64,000 nucleotides of DNA from Veillonella agrestimuris (GCF_943193065.1 NZ_CALPCS010000005.1:62001-126000), one strand, 5' to 3'. Numbered from the stretch's first letter, positions 37,601 to 44,625 are shown. The notes: generated by a model from the sequence alone, not told the origin. Numbers and translations: made by a program.

Positions 37601-38994
37601 CCTGCTTGGTAACCAATAGCTACGCTGTAATCTTTTTTAGAGGCTGTTCCGGCTTCACTACCGATATTGACATTGTGAATATTCCAGTTATCTGGTACAT
37701 CTTGACCAGCAAATTCACCGATAGAAATATTACGGCCCCCAGTCGCTTGTGCGCCATTACCGATAGCAATATTGGAATTTTTACCAACTTTAGTACGGTC
37801 ATTAGGGTCTGTAATACCAGGCATATCTTCACGACCTGCTACTGCATTATGACCAATCGCAATGGATTCATTTGTAACGGCATGAGAATCTTGACCGATA
37901 GCAACACTCGTCAAACCTTGCCCTTTTGCATTAACACCGCCTGTAACAGCTCCTGTAGCAGTAGCACCAGCAGCATTAGTAACTTTACCGTAGTTTGTTG
38001 TAGCATTGCCAGTACCGGTGTTCGTACCATCATTTACGTGAAAATATGTATTCGGTTCTTCTATGTTTGTTTTTGTATCTACATAGTTTCGTAACGATTT
38101 TAACTGTGCCACATTAACAGCATCTGTATCTTGACTACCAGCGGCTACATTCACAAGTTGACGAGTTTGAGTCGTTGTTCCATAAGTTCTACCAATAGAG
38201 GCTGCACCATAACTACCACTCCAAGTACTGGTAACAGCACTACCATCAGTAGTTGTATATGTAGCATTAGTAAGTGGATCATAACCTACCACGCCAGCAT
38301 CACGATTAGCCCAAGAATTATAACCAATAGCGACACCTTGTTCAGAGCGAGTAATTGCGTTATGCCCAATAGCAGTAGAATTATTAACACGAGATTTTGC
38401 ATTATAACCGATGGCAACACCACCTGTTACATTCGCATCAACCTCAGCATTATAACCAATAGCAGTGCCTCCTTCGGTATTGGCACCTACTTTTGAGTCA
38501 GCGCCAATGCCGAGTCCCATAGGTCCCTCTACATTAGAGCCCGCACCTAAAGCAACAGTCATTGTGCTCTGAGATTTAGCATTTTGTCCAAAAGCTAATG
38601 CGTTAGATCCTGTTGCATTAGCTTTATAACCAAGTGCGATAGTCGCTGCATCTGTAGCACTACTTTCTTCACCAATAACAAGACTATGTTGTCCAGACAT
38701 CGTATTATCAGACCCAATAACAACGCTACTAAAAACAGGTGAACCAGTTGATTTCGGATTATTTCTTTCAATAGTATTGTGATTTCCGATGACAATATTA
38801 TCGACATTTAGGTTTTTGCCATCAGCACCAACAAAATGATTGATAACACTAGGATTATTGTTTCTATCCCCATCAATCAAAATATTCTTCTCTCCACCAG
38901 TTGTCACTTGTAGTTCATCAATAATTAATTGTTGCCCATTCAACGTACTATCGCCGATGCATAACCGCCTTGTAAACTCAAAACAAATACACAT
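28657..38994 (-). CDS. Giant trimeric autotransporter adhesin (TAA1), passenger and anchor
   Basis: The frame has 3445 codons of YadA/Hag-type trimeric adhesin. The head regions (about 36,900-38,900 and 35,500-36,450) consist of repeated Hep/Hag motifs such as VAIGYNA and SIAIGHNA. Neck motifs (DAINGSQLYATN) lie near 36,650 and 35,270. A long stalk follows, with several Gly-X-Y collagen-like blocks (GKDGVDGKIGVNG and similar). The YadA-type membrane anchor (AALAALKPIQYDP to ANAGITWKVG) is near 28,890-29,110. After the anchor there is a coiled coil of about 60 residues (KAENTGLKGEVAGLKAQND) and no SLH domain. The first codons, MCICFEFTRRLCIGD, are an artefact of the frame. The real signal peptide is in another frame (38940-39122), so the gene as read is frameshifted. 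It would mediate adhesion or aggregation. Confidence 0.93.
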   Translation of the reverse strand: MCICFEFTRRLCIGDSTLNGQQLIIDELQVTTGGEKNILIDGDRNNNPSVINHFVGADGKNLNVDNIVIGNHNTIERNNPKSTGSPVFSSVVIGSDNTMSGQHSLVIGEESSATDAATIALGYKANATGSNALAFGQNAKSQSTMTVALGAGSNVEGPMGLGIGADSKVGANTEGGTAIGYNAEVDANVTGGVAIGYNAKSRVNNSTAIGHNAITRSEQGVAIGYNSWANRDAGVVGYDPLTNATYTTTDGSAVTSTWSGSYGAASIGRTYGTTTQTRQLVNVAAGSQDTDAVNVAQLKSLRNYVDTKTNIEEPNTYFHVNDGTNTGTGNATTNYGKVTNAAGATATGAVTGGVNAKGQGLTSVAIGQDSHAVTNESIAIGHNAVAGREDMPGITDPNDRTKVGKNSNIAIGNGAQATGGRNISIGEFAGQDVPDNWNIHNVNIGSEAGTASKKDYSVAIGYQAGALTDATVQAAQAGVVDGNRAPSVLLGKEAGKNTASYGNIAFGTGAASNIIDTRASQTIAIGNGAGSGITSDNGRNNTFSTFDSGANIAIGAAAGQKLSGDGTVAIGNLAGRNSKGDNNILMGHLAGESATSDRSIIMGPQSGIGANVTNDRAVLIGNFANGAVGTETLSTRNVIGIGSSVIATGNESIAVGRLARARATNAVAIGTKANVSGTNSVAVGNDISVTTDNSVVLGASSSGSETATKETTGTITGKGAVITYGDYVGAPPTDVNGNLQTGYYVSVGKSGAERQIKHVAAGKVSQDSTDAINGSQLYATNQVVGNVAGSVTNILGGNATLGKDGNITMTNIGDTGENTIHDAIKKVSKEPNIYFHVNDGTNTGTGNAATNYGKISDAAGATHANSIAAGVNAQAHSAGSIAVGANTVATNALSNDANRGSVVIGNNAVVAGGMVNGEQYGNSSVAIGANALAGRVIENGVVSETSAKYTTNTGGLTATNANKNGNVMYLSGLSGDLQKTNDATAVGKDSRAVGDQAVAIGAQVVAGHASVAIGGNDLETIASDIANVTAYKTITGVDLATNIQADGVYPTTSAMKGSVAIGQKATSRTLMGTALGTTASVFEGGTLGTAIGTGARVGATDGSGSAQGGLAAGAGAVVEGDYSTALGNRSSATGTESASVGYKNTVAGNSSVALGSNINVTTDNSVVLGANSDGSANATTETEGKITTTNGNEVVFGTYVGAPVDGGHYVSVGAKDAERQIKHVAAGKVSADSTDAINGSQLYATNKVVAELVDNSMSSFNVKSTATDGNVATGSATDAQAIKNGKTVEMQAGKNLTIKQTNTTDGNAQVEYSLADNIQVGQKGEPGKDGVDGKIGVNGQDGSAVVINGKDGSIGLNGKDGTNGLTIKGGQGPAGVDGKDGEIKTRIVYERPDPNDTTKTITEEVATLNDGLKFGGDMGNVQAVKLNKQVDVKGGITDATKLATGDNIGVTAVAGTNGNAVLNVQLAKDITGLNSVTTNEVRLGDTNNYTTVKKDGDRITYTTPDGNGGTTVNKIANLSDEIHITDTTYTVGDKTKRANAKDDEITLTYTDGNGKEVANKFAIIQGVAKSDLSNITDEGKKNITKLGTIVKAGDNVTVTSSSDKTTGQTTYTVNAITPAIYTDKNGNKVYPITDATGNTTWNTQPNGSGTTIDAGDVITSFTTPTGDTKGGTMIVKNVGSAINTPGSTGDFLTKLDTANTATPNAVVNVSDLKNTSDALRANELHIAPTVTNRTGETVGGTASGNTATGAAAQAYKYDPTTKQVVMTYNDGTGKTVSDTKAVIDLSNLPTGGSMDSFNVKSSATDGTVAAGSQGAQAITDGKTVEMQAGKNLTIKQTNENGNAKVEYSLADDIVIGKDGKDGVDGKIGVNGKDGASVVVNGKDGSIGLTGPKGADGKDGASATIKAEKGKDGLDGTNGVNGITRIVYERQQPDPTDPSKTITVKEEVATLNDGLKFTGNNDKVNKNKLNTIVTVQGERTDTKKEYAASESAANNIIVEANGKDGDESTLTVKLNKDLQNISSINNGNSSITINENPGTNNGITTPAVKIDGGSLDMSNNQIINQGSGATGKDANNNPIYNNDTNGANIGDVKNIVNESGWMIKSSADTVNGGVHAGDKSQDIKNGKSVDFQAGKNITVTQTNDGNGNATINVAVNKNLTGLDSVGINGKDGKDGLTIKGGDGKNGVDGTSITRIVYERPDPNDTTKTITEEVATLNDGLKFGGDMGNVQAVKLNKQVDVKGGITDATKLATGDNIGVTAVAGTNGNAVLNVQLAKDITGLNSVTTNEVRLGDTNNYTTVKKDGDRITYTTPDGNGGTMVNKIANLSDEIHITDTTYTVGDKTKRANAKDDEITLTYTDGNGQEVANKFAIIQGVAKSDLSNITNEGAKNITKLGTIVKAGDNVTVDESKDQTTGQTTYTVNAKAQDLGKALLTYKANGSNSQTVTLNKGLNFTDGNYTIASVGADGVVKYDVILGDTPTIKDGKAGVPGKDGNPGKDGIATIGEVVNIVNNTGWKANAKGNITGTTPIATVVKPGDTVNYAAGSNLVVSQTLGTNEQTYTFRLSDNITAGRNGKDGKDGSIGATGKDGNSVVLNGKDGSIGLTGKDGRDGVNGRDGASIDITTAKGEQVLVNRDPNHAGDTDQAERIVYMPKDKDGNYIKGEDGKNIVREVATMDDGLIFTGNNKTLNKHELNSTVKIIGERTDNKTSYTAAESAANNLIVEADGGSTLTVKMAKDLINLNSVTAGTAKLGNQTTTTVGGNAGGTGSYVTGLDNKTWNIDNPDIVSGRAATEDQLKVVSDKIKTTETDIINKGFGLKADDGNSAKEILGNTISVVGKETTGSDGTGHKNITTSVENNEVKIALNKELDLGKDGSVTTGDTTINNDGVTINDGKGNVTTVNKGGLTITNKDGNRVTVDGSGLTIENGPSVTKDGIDAGNKQITNQASGASGKDANGNSIYNVDTNGANIGDVKQIAKNTAEDVVNKSGWTANATGNVVGSATATKVTPNTTVNFDAGDNLEITQTVNGNTQTYSYRLKDDLVLGGKDGVDGKAGKDGSIGINGKDGSAVVINGKDGSIGLNGKDGANGLTIKGDQGPAGVNGKDGETITRIEYERTNPDGSKTTEQVATLNDGLKFTGNNTDTVNKHQLNTLVKVQGEGVSPAQSANFQSAAGNINVVANGSDTLEVRLNKDLTNISSISNTTNGPKISFGDNSVNITNGDLNMGGNKITNVAPGKDKTDVATVGQMTQVTSKDESVLVSESTNADGAKVYDLSVQSVDGRVARELSAEIGRVGAQGAALAALKPIQYDPLEPTQIMAGYGNYRGNSALALGVAHYKNESTMIHGGVSWAAGDGNHMMANAGITWKVGSRDSEAAIADRYRKGPISSAYALQNEMAAMKAENTGLKGEVAGLKAQNDQIIAENAEMKAENQEMKAQIAMLMQRLGL
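31783..32420 (-). repeat. Internal direct repeat of the adhesin gene, copy 1
   Basis: About 640 bases of TAA1 recur 2421 bases away at 34204-34841, nearly identical at the nucleotide level. The repeated protein module runs from the TRIVYERPDPND/FGGDMGNVQAVKLNK region through SLNSVTTNEVRLGD to KLGTIVKAGDNVTV. Confidence 0.88.
34204..34841 (-). repeat. Internal direct repeat of the adhesin gene, copy 2
   Basis: This is the second copy of the 640-base stalk module, in the same orientation and frame (offset 807 codons). Differences from copy 1 are few and mostly silent, which points to recent duplication or gene conversion. Confidence 0.88.
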
Positions 38995-39122
38995 ATCACT
39001 GCGGCTTTAGCAGTTGTACCAACCCTACTAGATTTACTACGACCATTAGAACGTGCAATTTCAGATGTAACAACATAACAATGCTTTACACGACTCCAAA
39101 CAACTTTAAAGATCTTGTTCAC
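38940..39122 (-). pseudogene. Extended signal peptide (ESPR) of TAA1, out of frame with its passenger
   Basis: This 60-codon frame is a canonical extended signal peptide: MNKIFKVVWSRVKHCYVVTSE, then a basic linker and a hydrophobic core ending GGYASA. It overlaps the start of the giant adhesin frame but is shifted relative to it, and stops 3 codons after the cleavage site. Adding one base near GCATCGGCG would read ASA-D-STLNGQQL and join the two frames. Either the gene is disrupted or the base is a sequencing error. A programmed frameshift is less likely, because no slippery run is visible. Confidence 0.85.
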
Positions 39123-39385
39123 TTTTCTTCTCTCCTTAAAAAACTATACACAAAATAAGTACATCTTTATAGTTATTATAGATTACTTATCAAAGTGCAC
39201 CAAACTTATCCACTTTAATATATGTATAACTATACTATAAAAAATTTTTCATCACAACACTAATTTCACTTTATTTTCAAAAACGAATTCTATACAAACT
39301 ATAGTGAGTTAAAAAATTAATTATTAGCTTATTGATAAATCCGCTATATACAAGGTGGCTACTAACTATTTCTAAATCGTCTTTA

Positions 39386-39394
39386 CCCCCCCCC
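39386..39394 (-). promoter_or_regulatory. Poly-G(9) tract upstream of TAA1
   Basis: Nine consecutive G occur on the adhesin coding strand, about 265 bases before the signal-peptide start. TTGAGA lies 5 bases upstream of the tract. A TAAAGA lies directly after it, 14 bases from TTGAGA. Slippage would change this spacing. Confidence 0.5.
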
Positions 39395-39612
39395 ATCATT
39401 CTCAAAAAGCATTTTATGGTTGCAAAATTCGAATAATTTATTCTCATTAACGCGACTATCTTCCAGCGGACAAATCGATAAAATTAGCTATAATTCGATA
39501 TTTATCGAACCACTCCTAACCAAATCCTATTATCAACAAATCTGAATTTCTCTATATAACTACCTCACATATCAATCTAAAAACTATAAAAATTTAGTTA
39601 TGTCACAACTAA

Positions 39613-39660
39613 AATAGTGAATCCGCTATGTAAAATTTATTAATAAGCGAATTCACTATT
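39613..39660. terminator. Long hairpin upstream of TAA1
   Basis: AATAGTGAATYCGCT and its complement form a stem of about 16 pairs with a 15-base loop. On the minus strand the stem ends in TATTTTAG. It may end transcription coming from the etf operon before the adhesin promoter. Confidence 0.5.
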
Positions 39661-39866
39661 CTTCCTTATGTTTATTTTTATAAATAAAATAGTCCATATA
39701 CTATATGTCAATTACAACTCTATAATTTATAATCTATTTTTATAGATTTAAACAGATTATATTCATTTTCTTCATTTTACTTTTATATATTTCAATATAT
39801 ATTTTCTGTATAAAAAAAAGAGCGATATCCCATAGTGATGTGACTACAACCTGTGAATTTAGCAAT

Positions 39867-40040
39867 TCACCAGCGCTTGCATTTCATGATTTGTGTTTCT
39901 GTTAATTCTTTTTGTATCTCTATTAACCGATCGGGACGCCGCCCCACTAAGAAAACATAGCTGCCACACTCTGCGAATAAACAAGCACCGCACAATCCAA
40001 TGCCAAATGTAGCATCGGTAATTAAAACATTTTGATTCAT
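39867..40040 (-). pseudogene. Short-chain dehydrogenase remnant
   Basis: This 57-codon frame has its own ribosome site (AAGGAG) and begins 18 bases after etfA. It reads like the start of an SDR enzyme: VLITDATFGIG matches the nucleotide-binding VLITGATSGIG, and VFLVGRRPDRLIEIQKEL follows as expected. The first glycine of the TGxxxGIG motif is Asp, and everything after about residue 55 of a normal 250-residue SDR is missing. It is best read as a decayed gene fragment, though it could still be translated. Confidence 0.7.
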
Positions 40041-40057
40041 AGTAGAGTCTCCTTACT

Positions 40058-41059
40058 TTACCGCAACCGCTCTAACATAGCATTCACTACATCCATACAA
40101 TCGCCTACAATGCCATAGTTAGCATGTTGGAAAATTTCCGCATTTGGGTCATTGTTAATAGCGATAATCGTATCTGATCCAGAAATACCACTAACGTGTT
40201 GGATCGCACCAGAAATACCAAAGGCCAAATATAGTTTAGGACTTACGGTCTTTCCTGTTTGCCCTACTTGATATGGTAGTTCAATCCAACCTTTTTCAAC
40301 GAGCGGTCTAGTAGCACCTACTACACCGCCTAGGGCTTCGGCTAGCTCATAGAGTTTATCAAAATTTTCTTTAGAGCCAATACCACGGCCGCCAGCTACG
40401 ATGATTTGCGCTTCTTCAATATTATAACCTTCAGAACTGAAAGGAATAAAATCGAGGCGTTTCGTACGAATATCTGCTTCTGTAAGGTTTACTGGTTCTA
40501 CTTGCACACGCCCCCATGTAGCATCATTACGCTCTGGTTTCTTAAATACATTAGGCCGAACCGATCCCATTTGTGGGCGATGATTAGGAGAAATAATTTC
40601 TGCCAAGATATTGCCCCCTAAAGCAGGTCGTGTCCATTCTACTAGGCCTTCTTCTGTATCTACGGTCAAAATCGTACAGTCTGCAACAACGCCATTTTGC
40701 ATGCGTCCAGACATGCGCGGCGCTAAATCGCGGCCATTATTGGTAGCACCAATGAGGATAACATTCGGTTTATTATGACTAAAGAAGTCTGCTAATACCT
40801 TAGTATAACCATCAGTACTATAATGTTTTAATAAAGGGCTTTCAAAAACGTGTACAATGTCGGCCCCGTAAGCTACCAGCTCTTCCGCTTGAGCCTGCAC
40901 ATGTTCTCCTAGTAACATAACCTGAACCAATTGCCCTAGTTCTTTAGCAATGTTTCTCGCTTGACCAATAAGCTCAATCGTAACAGGATGCACCACATCA
41001 TCAATGGTATCAGCTACGACGAAAACGTCCTTATAATCAGCAAATTGTGTGTTCGCCAT
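40058..41059 (-). CDS. etfA: Electron transfer flavoprotein alpha subunit EtfA/FixB
   Basis: EtfA (333 residues) pairs with EtfB and carries FAD. The C-terminal FAD domain is clear: GGRGIGSKENF, GATRPLVEKGW, VGQTGKTVSPKLYLAFGISGAIQH, and INNDPNAEIF. In this operon with FixC and FixX it probably belongs to a FixABCX-type complex that moves electrons between NADH, quinone and ferredoxin by bifurcation. That assignment comes from gene order. It is last in the operon and starts at the etfB stop. Confidence 0.93.
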   Translation of the reverse strand: MANTQFADYKDVFVVADTIDDVVHPVTIELIGQARNIAKELGQLVQVMLLGEHVQAQAEELVAYGADIVHVFESPLLKHYSTDGYTKVLADFFSHNKPNVILIGATNNGRDLAPRMSGRMQNGVVADCTILTVDTEEGLVEWTRPALGGNILAEIISPNHRPQMGSVRPNVFKKPERNDATWGRVQVEPVNLTEADIRTKRLDFIPFSSEGYNIEEAQIIVAGGRGIGSKENFDKLYELAEALGGVVGATRPLVEKGWIELPYQVGQTGKTVSPKLYLAFGISGAIQHVSGISGSDTIIAINNDPNAEIFQHANYGIVGDCMDVVNAMLERLR

Positions 41060-41934
41060 TAGTTGTTACCTCCTTCTTGCTCTACTGTGCTAGCATTTGG
41101 TGCACTACCTTGTTCTATACCAGCGTAATCTTGCCCATTATCAATATTCGCTAATTCGAGTATTTTTTGGATGCCCTCTTCAACAGATGAAAGCATTTCT
41201 ACCTTACTACGAAGTGGTGGTTGATACACTTTTCGCACTCTCGTAGGCGATCCCCCAAGGCCGATGCGACTTTGGTCAATAGTAGGTATGTCTTGTAATG
41301 TAATATGCCCAATCTCGTATCGTTTCGCTTCAATAGAATGCCACAAGCCAGGCATGCGCGGTTCATTTAAGTCTGTCGTAGCCGTTACCAACAACGGCAA
41401 TGGCGCTTCCATCACTTCATAACCATGTTCATGTTCTCGTTTTACGATGACTTTACCAGTATCTTTATGTACAGACAATTCACATACATAGGTAGCTTGT
41501 GCCATACCGAGTTCTTCTGCAATTTGTGGACCTACTTGTGCCGTATCACCATCAATAGCCTGCTTTCCACAGAAAATCATATCAAAAGGCTTATTAATTA
41601 ATCGTTCTACATGACGAATCGCTTCAGCAATAGTATAACTCGTTGCCAATGTATCAGCACCACCAAAAGCTCGATCCGTAATGAGCCACGCTTGATCTGC
41701 ACCGAGGGACAAACAATGGCGCAATGCCTCTTCTGCCTGCGGCGGTCCCATCGTAATAACCGTTACACGGCTGCCAGGATGTTGGTCTTTCACAGTGAGT
41801 GCAGCCTCTAAGGCATGCATATCAAAAGGATTGACAATACTAGGCAGGCCTGTGCGGATTAAATTATTTGTTTCCGGATCCAATTTGATTTCTGATGTAT
41901 CCGGCACTTGTTTAATACATACTAATAATTCCAT
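41059..41934 (-). CDS. etfB: Electron transfer flavoprotein beta subunit EtfB/FixA
   Basis: EtfB (291 residues) binds the second nucleotide cofactor, which is FAD in bifurcating Etf proteins and AMP in ordinary ones. The N terminus MELLVCIKQVPDTSEIKLDP and the DGDTAQVGPQIAEELGMAQATYV stretch are family hallmarks. I chose the ATG at 41934, seven bases after AGGGGTG at the end of fixX; a longer frame starts inside fixX. A Glu/Gly-rich tail of about 30 residues is extra. Confidence 0.93.
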   Translation of the reverse strand: MELLVCIKQVPDTSEIKLDPETNNLIRTGLPSIVNPFDMHALEAALTVKDQHPGSRVTVITMGPPQAEEALRHCLSLGADQAWLITDRAFGGADTLATSYTIAEAIRHVERLINKPFDMIFCGKQAIDGDTAQVGPQIAEELGMAQATYVCELSVHKDTGKVIVKREHEHGYEVMEAPLPLLVTATTDLNEPRMPGLWHSIEAKRYEIGHITLQDIPTIDQSRIGLGGSPTRVRKVYQPPLRSKVEMLSSVEEGIQKILELANIDNGQDYAGIEQGSAPNASTVEQEGGNN

Positions 41935-41938
41935 AACC

Positions 41939-42220
41939 TCACCCCTGTCTAAACTCAACACCTTTAGCGTTTTTCGGATATTTCCATGTTTTTACAATAC
42001 TATTGCCACACAATACGCGACATGTACCGCACTCAAGGCAACCGGCAAAATCAAAAGCCAATGTGCCATCGTCTTGAAGCGTATATAAACCAGCAGGACA
42101 GCCGTTGACGAGTTTCATCGCTTCTTCTTTACTCACATGTTGTCCATCAATAATGATATGAGGTGATGTTTCATCAACGTAATATTTATTAGCGCCTAAA
42201 CGCTCTTCTAATTTTTTCAT
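41939..42220 (-). CDS. fixX: Ferredoxin-like protein FixX
   Basis: FixX (93 residues) is the small iron-sulfur partner of FixC. The cysteines CLECGTCRVLCG near residues 60-71, with CPAG upstream, indicate a ferredoxin-type cluster. It starts at an ATG that overlaps the fixC stop by 4 bases (ATGA), and it ends 4 bases before etfB. The order fixC-fixX-etfB-etfA matches the FixABCX gene set. Confidence 0.92.
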   Translation of the reverse strand: MKKLEERLGANKYYVDETSPHIIIDGQHVSKEEAMKLVNGCPAGLYTLQDDGTLAFDFAGCLECGTCRVLCGNSIVKTWKYPKNAKGVEFRQG

Positions 42221-43524
42221 AGAGAACGAACCCCTTTCCAAGCATCGCGAATCAATGTAGATAAGCCGACCGATTTTGCTCGACGCATCATTTTCTTCAT
42301 CAACGGTTCCGCACCTTTACCATTTACCATAAATACATCACGCATCAAATCGTTTACAAATGCTGGATAGGTTTGGAAAATCCCTGGTGTATCAGCAAGG
42401 AATTGAGGCATATGTTTATATAATTTCAAATCTTTGCCCAACCAACTGTTTTTGATTTCTTTTTCATATAATTTCGATACAGCGTCCATATTGCTATCTC
42501 GCAGGCCAACATTGATAGCTTCTGCTGCACAAATCCCGGATTGGATAGCTAAATCCATGCCGCGAATGGTATATCCTAAATTCATACACATACGCGCCGC
42601 ATCACCTACAACGAGATACCCTTTGCCACCTAATTTCGGCATACTCATATAACCGCCTTCAGGAACGAGGTGAGCACTGTGTTCTTTTAATTGTGCATTC
42701 TTCAATAACGGTGCAATACTAGGATGACTGGTGAAAGCCCCCAACATATCATCAATACTACGATTCGCTTTACCAATATCTTCAAGGCCCACTACCATAC
42801 CAACAGACAAGCTGCCTTCATTAGTATAAATAAATCCGCCCCCTAATATGCCATCTGTCATATCGCCTAATGTGAGCCACGCCATACCTTCCTTATCATT
42901 AAGGCCTAATCGATCATTAATGACCTCTGGTTTTAATGTATACACCTCTTTCACACCAACTGCCATACTGTGCGGTGGTGTAGGACCAGTAAGGCCTGCT
43001 TCTTCTAATAGTACTGTGTTGGCTCCTTCAGCGATAATAACCATATTGGCATATACTTCATCATCGTGACAGCGAACGCCAATAACACGACGTTCCTTAC
43101 CAGAACCTTCAGTAATGAGTTCTGTCACTTGTACATTAGAAATAATAAGCGCCCCTTGTTTCTCCGCTTCTTCAGCCAGCCATTTATCGAATTTAGCGCG
43201 CAATACAACGTAAGACTCTTCATCAGGAGCTACGTTGTTAGTAGCATATTCGATGGTCGTCATATCCCCGCCTGCACCGATAGAAATACGTTCTTTCCTA
43301 ACTTGCCGTTCCAATGGCGCTCGTTCTCTGAAATCAGGAATCAATGTTTCTAGGGAATGCGTATATATACGACCGCCCATCATATTTTTGGCTCCTGGAG
43401 CCATGCCTCGTTCAATAACGAGAACTTTTACCCTCTGTTGCGCTAGTCGATACGCTGCTGCTGTGCCAGCTGGACCAGCACCAACAACAATAACATCAAA
43501 CCGTTCTCTTACACCTTGTTCCAT
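42217..43524 (-). CDS. fixC: FAD-dependent oxidoreductase FixC (Etf-quinone oxidoreductase-like)
   Basis: FixC (435 residues) has an N-terminal FAD-binding motif (VIVVGAGPAGTAAAYRLAQ) and the C-terminal FAD loop KGYLVVGDAARMCMNLGYTIRGMDLAIQSG. It belongs to the geranylgeranyl-reductase/ETF-QO superfamily and is thought to hand electrons to the quinone pool in FixABCX. It is first in the operon and faces a divergent ArsR-type gene. ATATG is preceded by AAGGAG. Confidence 0.93.
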   Translation of the reverse strand: MEQGVRERFDVIVVGAGPAGTAAAYRLAQQRVKVLVIERGMAPGAKNMMGGRIYTHSLETLIPDFRERAPLERQVRKERISIGAGGDMTTIEYATNNVAPDEESYVVLRAKFDKWLAEEAEKQGALIISNVQVTELITEGSGKERRVIGVRCHDDEVYANMVIIAEGANTVLLEEAGLTGPTPPHSMAVGVKEVYTLKPEVINDRLGLNDKEGMAWLTLGDMTDGILGGGFIYTNEGSLSVGMVVGLEDIGKANRSIDDMLGAFTSHPSIAPLLKNAQLKEHSAHLVPEGGYMSMPKLGGKGYLVVGDAARMCMNLGYTIRGMDLAIQSGICAAEAINVGLRDSNMDAVSKLYEKEIKNSWLGKDLKLYKHMPQFLADTPGIFQTYPAFVNDLMRDVFMVNGKGAEPLMKKMMRRAKSVGLSTLIRDAWKGVRSL

Positions 43525-43928
43525 ATGCTACTCCTTTTCATAAAATATACTTATGTCCATCATGATAAAGAAAATTTAGAACTTTCTATTACATATAGGC
43601 AGGTATTTAAAAAATTTTTATACCACAAATGCGTTCATCGGCATTTATGTATAACTAGATAGCAATCATCTACAAACGCCATTATATAAGCGTTCACAAT
43701 ATATATATTCACCTTCCACCATCAAAATACCTGCATATAATGTTATATAAATATCACATAAATGAGAAAATATAACAGACAAGTCTAGATTTTATGCAAA
43801 AATAAGCGTATGATAAAGATATAAAACCTTATATACGGAGCAAGACGCGTATAATACGACCGCTCAAATGCAAGTCTACGGTCAAAGCAAGGCACTCATT
43901 ATTTTGGTATTTATCAATAGGAGGCCCT
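43525..43928. other. Divergent intergenic region between fixC and the ArsR gene
   Basis: About 400 AT-rich bases hold no gene. Dyads are visible: AAATGC/GCATTT near 43,627, AACGC/GCGTT near 43,675, and CAGGTATT near 43,600 with AATACCTG near 43,730. It must carry both promoters and probably regulator sites for the fix operon. Confidence 0.55.
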
Positions 43929-44315
43929 ATGGACCCGCTAAGAATCTTGAAAGCATTATCAAATCCCCATCGGTTATCTATTATATTGTGGTTAAAGCAT
44001 CCTGAAAGGGAGTTCGGTGTACAAGAGCATACTAAAGCTCTCATCGACTTCCCACACAGCGTAAATGTAAAGAGCATTCAGAAACGTTGCGGCGTATCTC
44101 AATCCTCCGTATCTACATTTATGAGCATTTTAGAAAACGCAGAACTTGTTAAATCCAGAAAAATTGACCAATACACGTATTATCGACGCAATGAAGAAGT
44201 GATTCGTGAATTTGGTGATTGGTATAACAAGGAAGTGGCAATCCAAAATGACAAAATCGAACAATTATTGGAAACGGTTACAATCGATTCAGTTATTAAA
44301 GATGAGCCGAAGTAA
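43929..44315 (+). CDS. ArsR-family transcriptional regulator
   Basis: The 128-residue protein has a winged-helix domain (DPLRILKALSNPHRLSIILWL, then KRCGVSQSSVSTFMSILENAELV as recognition helix). A helical C terminus follows. The usual metal-binding cysteines of ArsR/SmtB proteins are absent apart from Cys64 region, so it may sense something other than metals, perhaps redox or a metabolite. It is divergent from fixC and is the best candidate regulator of the fix operon. AGGAGG precedes the start. Confidence 0.85.
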   Translation: MDPLRILKALSNPHRLSIILWLKHPEREFGVQEHTKALIDFPHSVNVKSIQKRCGVSQSSVSTFMSILENAELVKSRKIDQYTYYRRNEEVIREFGDWYNKEVAIQNDKIEQLLETVTIDSVIKDEPK

Positions 44316-44350
44316 GAATGTAATTCAACAATTACATATGCATGATCCAT

Positions 44351-44385
44351 AAGAAAACCCCACGGTATGAACCGCGGGGTTTTCT
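44351..44385. terminator. Terminator after the ArsR gene
   Basis: AAGAAAACCCC-CGG and its complement form a stem of about 13 pairs with TTTTCTT after it. It lies 36 bases after the ArsR stop and could also stop transcription from the adhesin gene on the other strand. Confidence 0.9.
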
Positions 44386-44625
44386 TATATATGGAGATAA
44401 GCCATACTATATAGCTGGAGGAATTATTAGCTATACAACATATGCATAGCCTATCTCCGACCATCGGTATTGTAATTAATTATATCCGTATGAGCTAATG
44501 TATAGGATGTTGCAAAATAATACATATTGAATCTCATAATTTGTGCATACACAATGTAATAAACTATACATCACCTATTGTCAGAATATAACAAATCCCC
44601 TATAGGTGGTACTAGCGAACTACAA
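44386..44625. other. Intergenic region between convergent ArsR and TAA2
   Basis: About 240 bases without a gene. A hairpin with GGAGATA/TATCTCC ends lies at 44393-44458. I see no clear terminator directly after TAA2. Confidence 0.5.

Larger units (their letters stand above)
39123..39866. other. AT-rich intergenic region upstream of TAA1
   Basis: About 740 bases hold no credible gene. Visible items are a run of nine C (nine G on the adhesin coding strand), a palindrome TTCGATA-TT-TATCGAA at 39494-39509, a long hairpin at 39613-39660, and a run of eight A at 39812. The region probably contains the adhesin promoter and its control sites. Confidence 0.6.

Noticed and set aside
35500..38900. Regularly spaced short repeats that might suggest a CRISPR array
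   Set aside because: They are in-frame Hep/Hag codon repeats of varied sequence (AIG-NA type) within one long gene, without identical repeats or spacers.
43627..43740. Dyads in the fixC-ArsR intergenic region as a defined operator
   Set aside because: Several short dyads compete in very AT-rich sequence; none stands out enough to name as the ArsR site.
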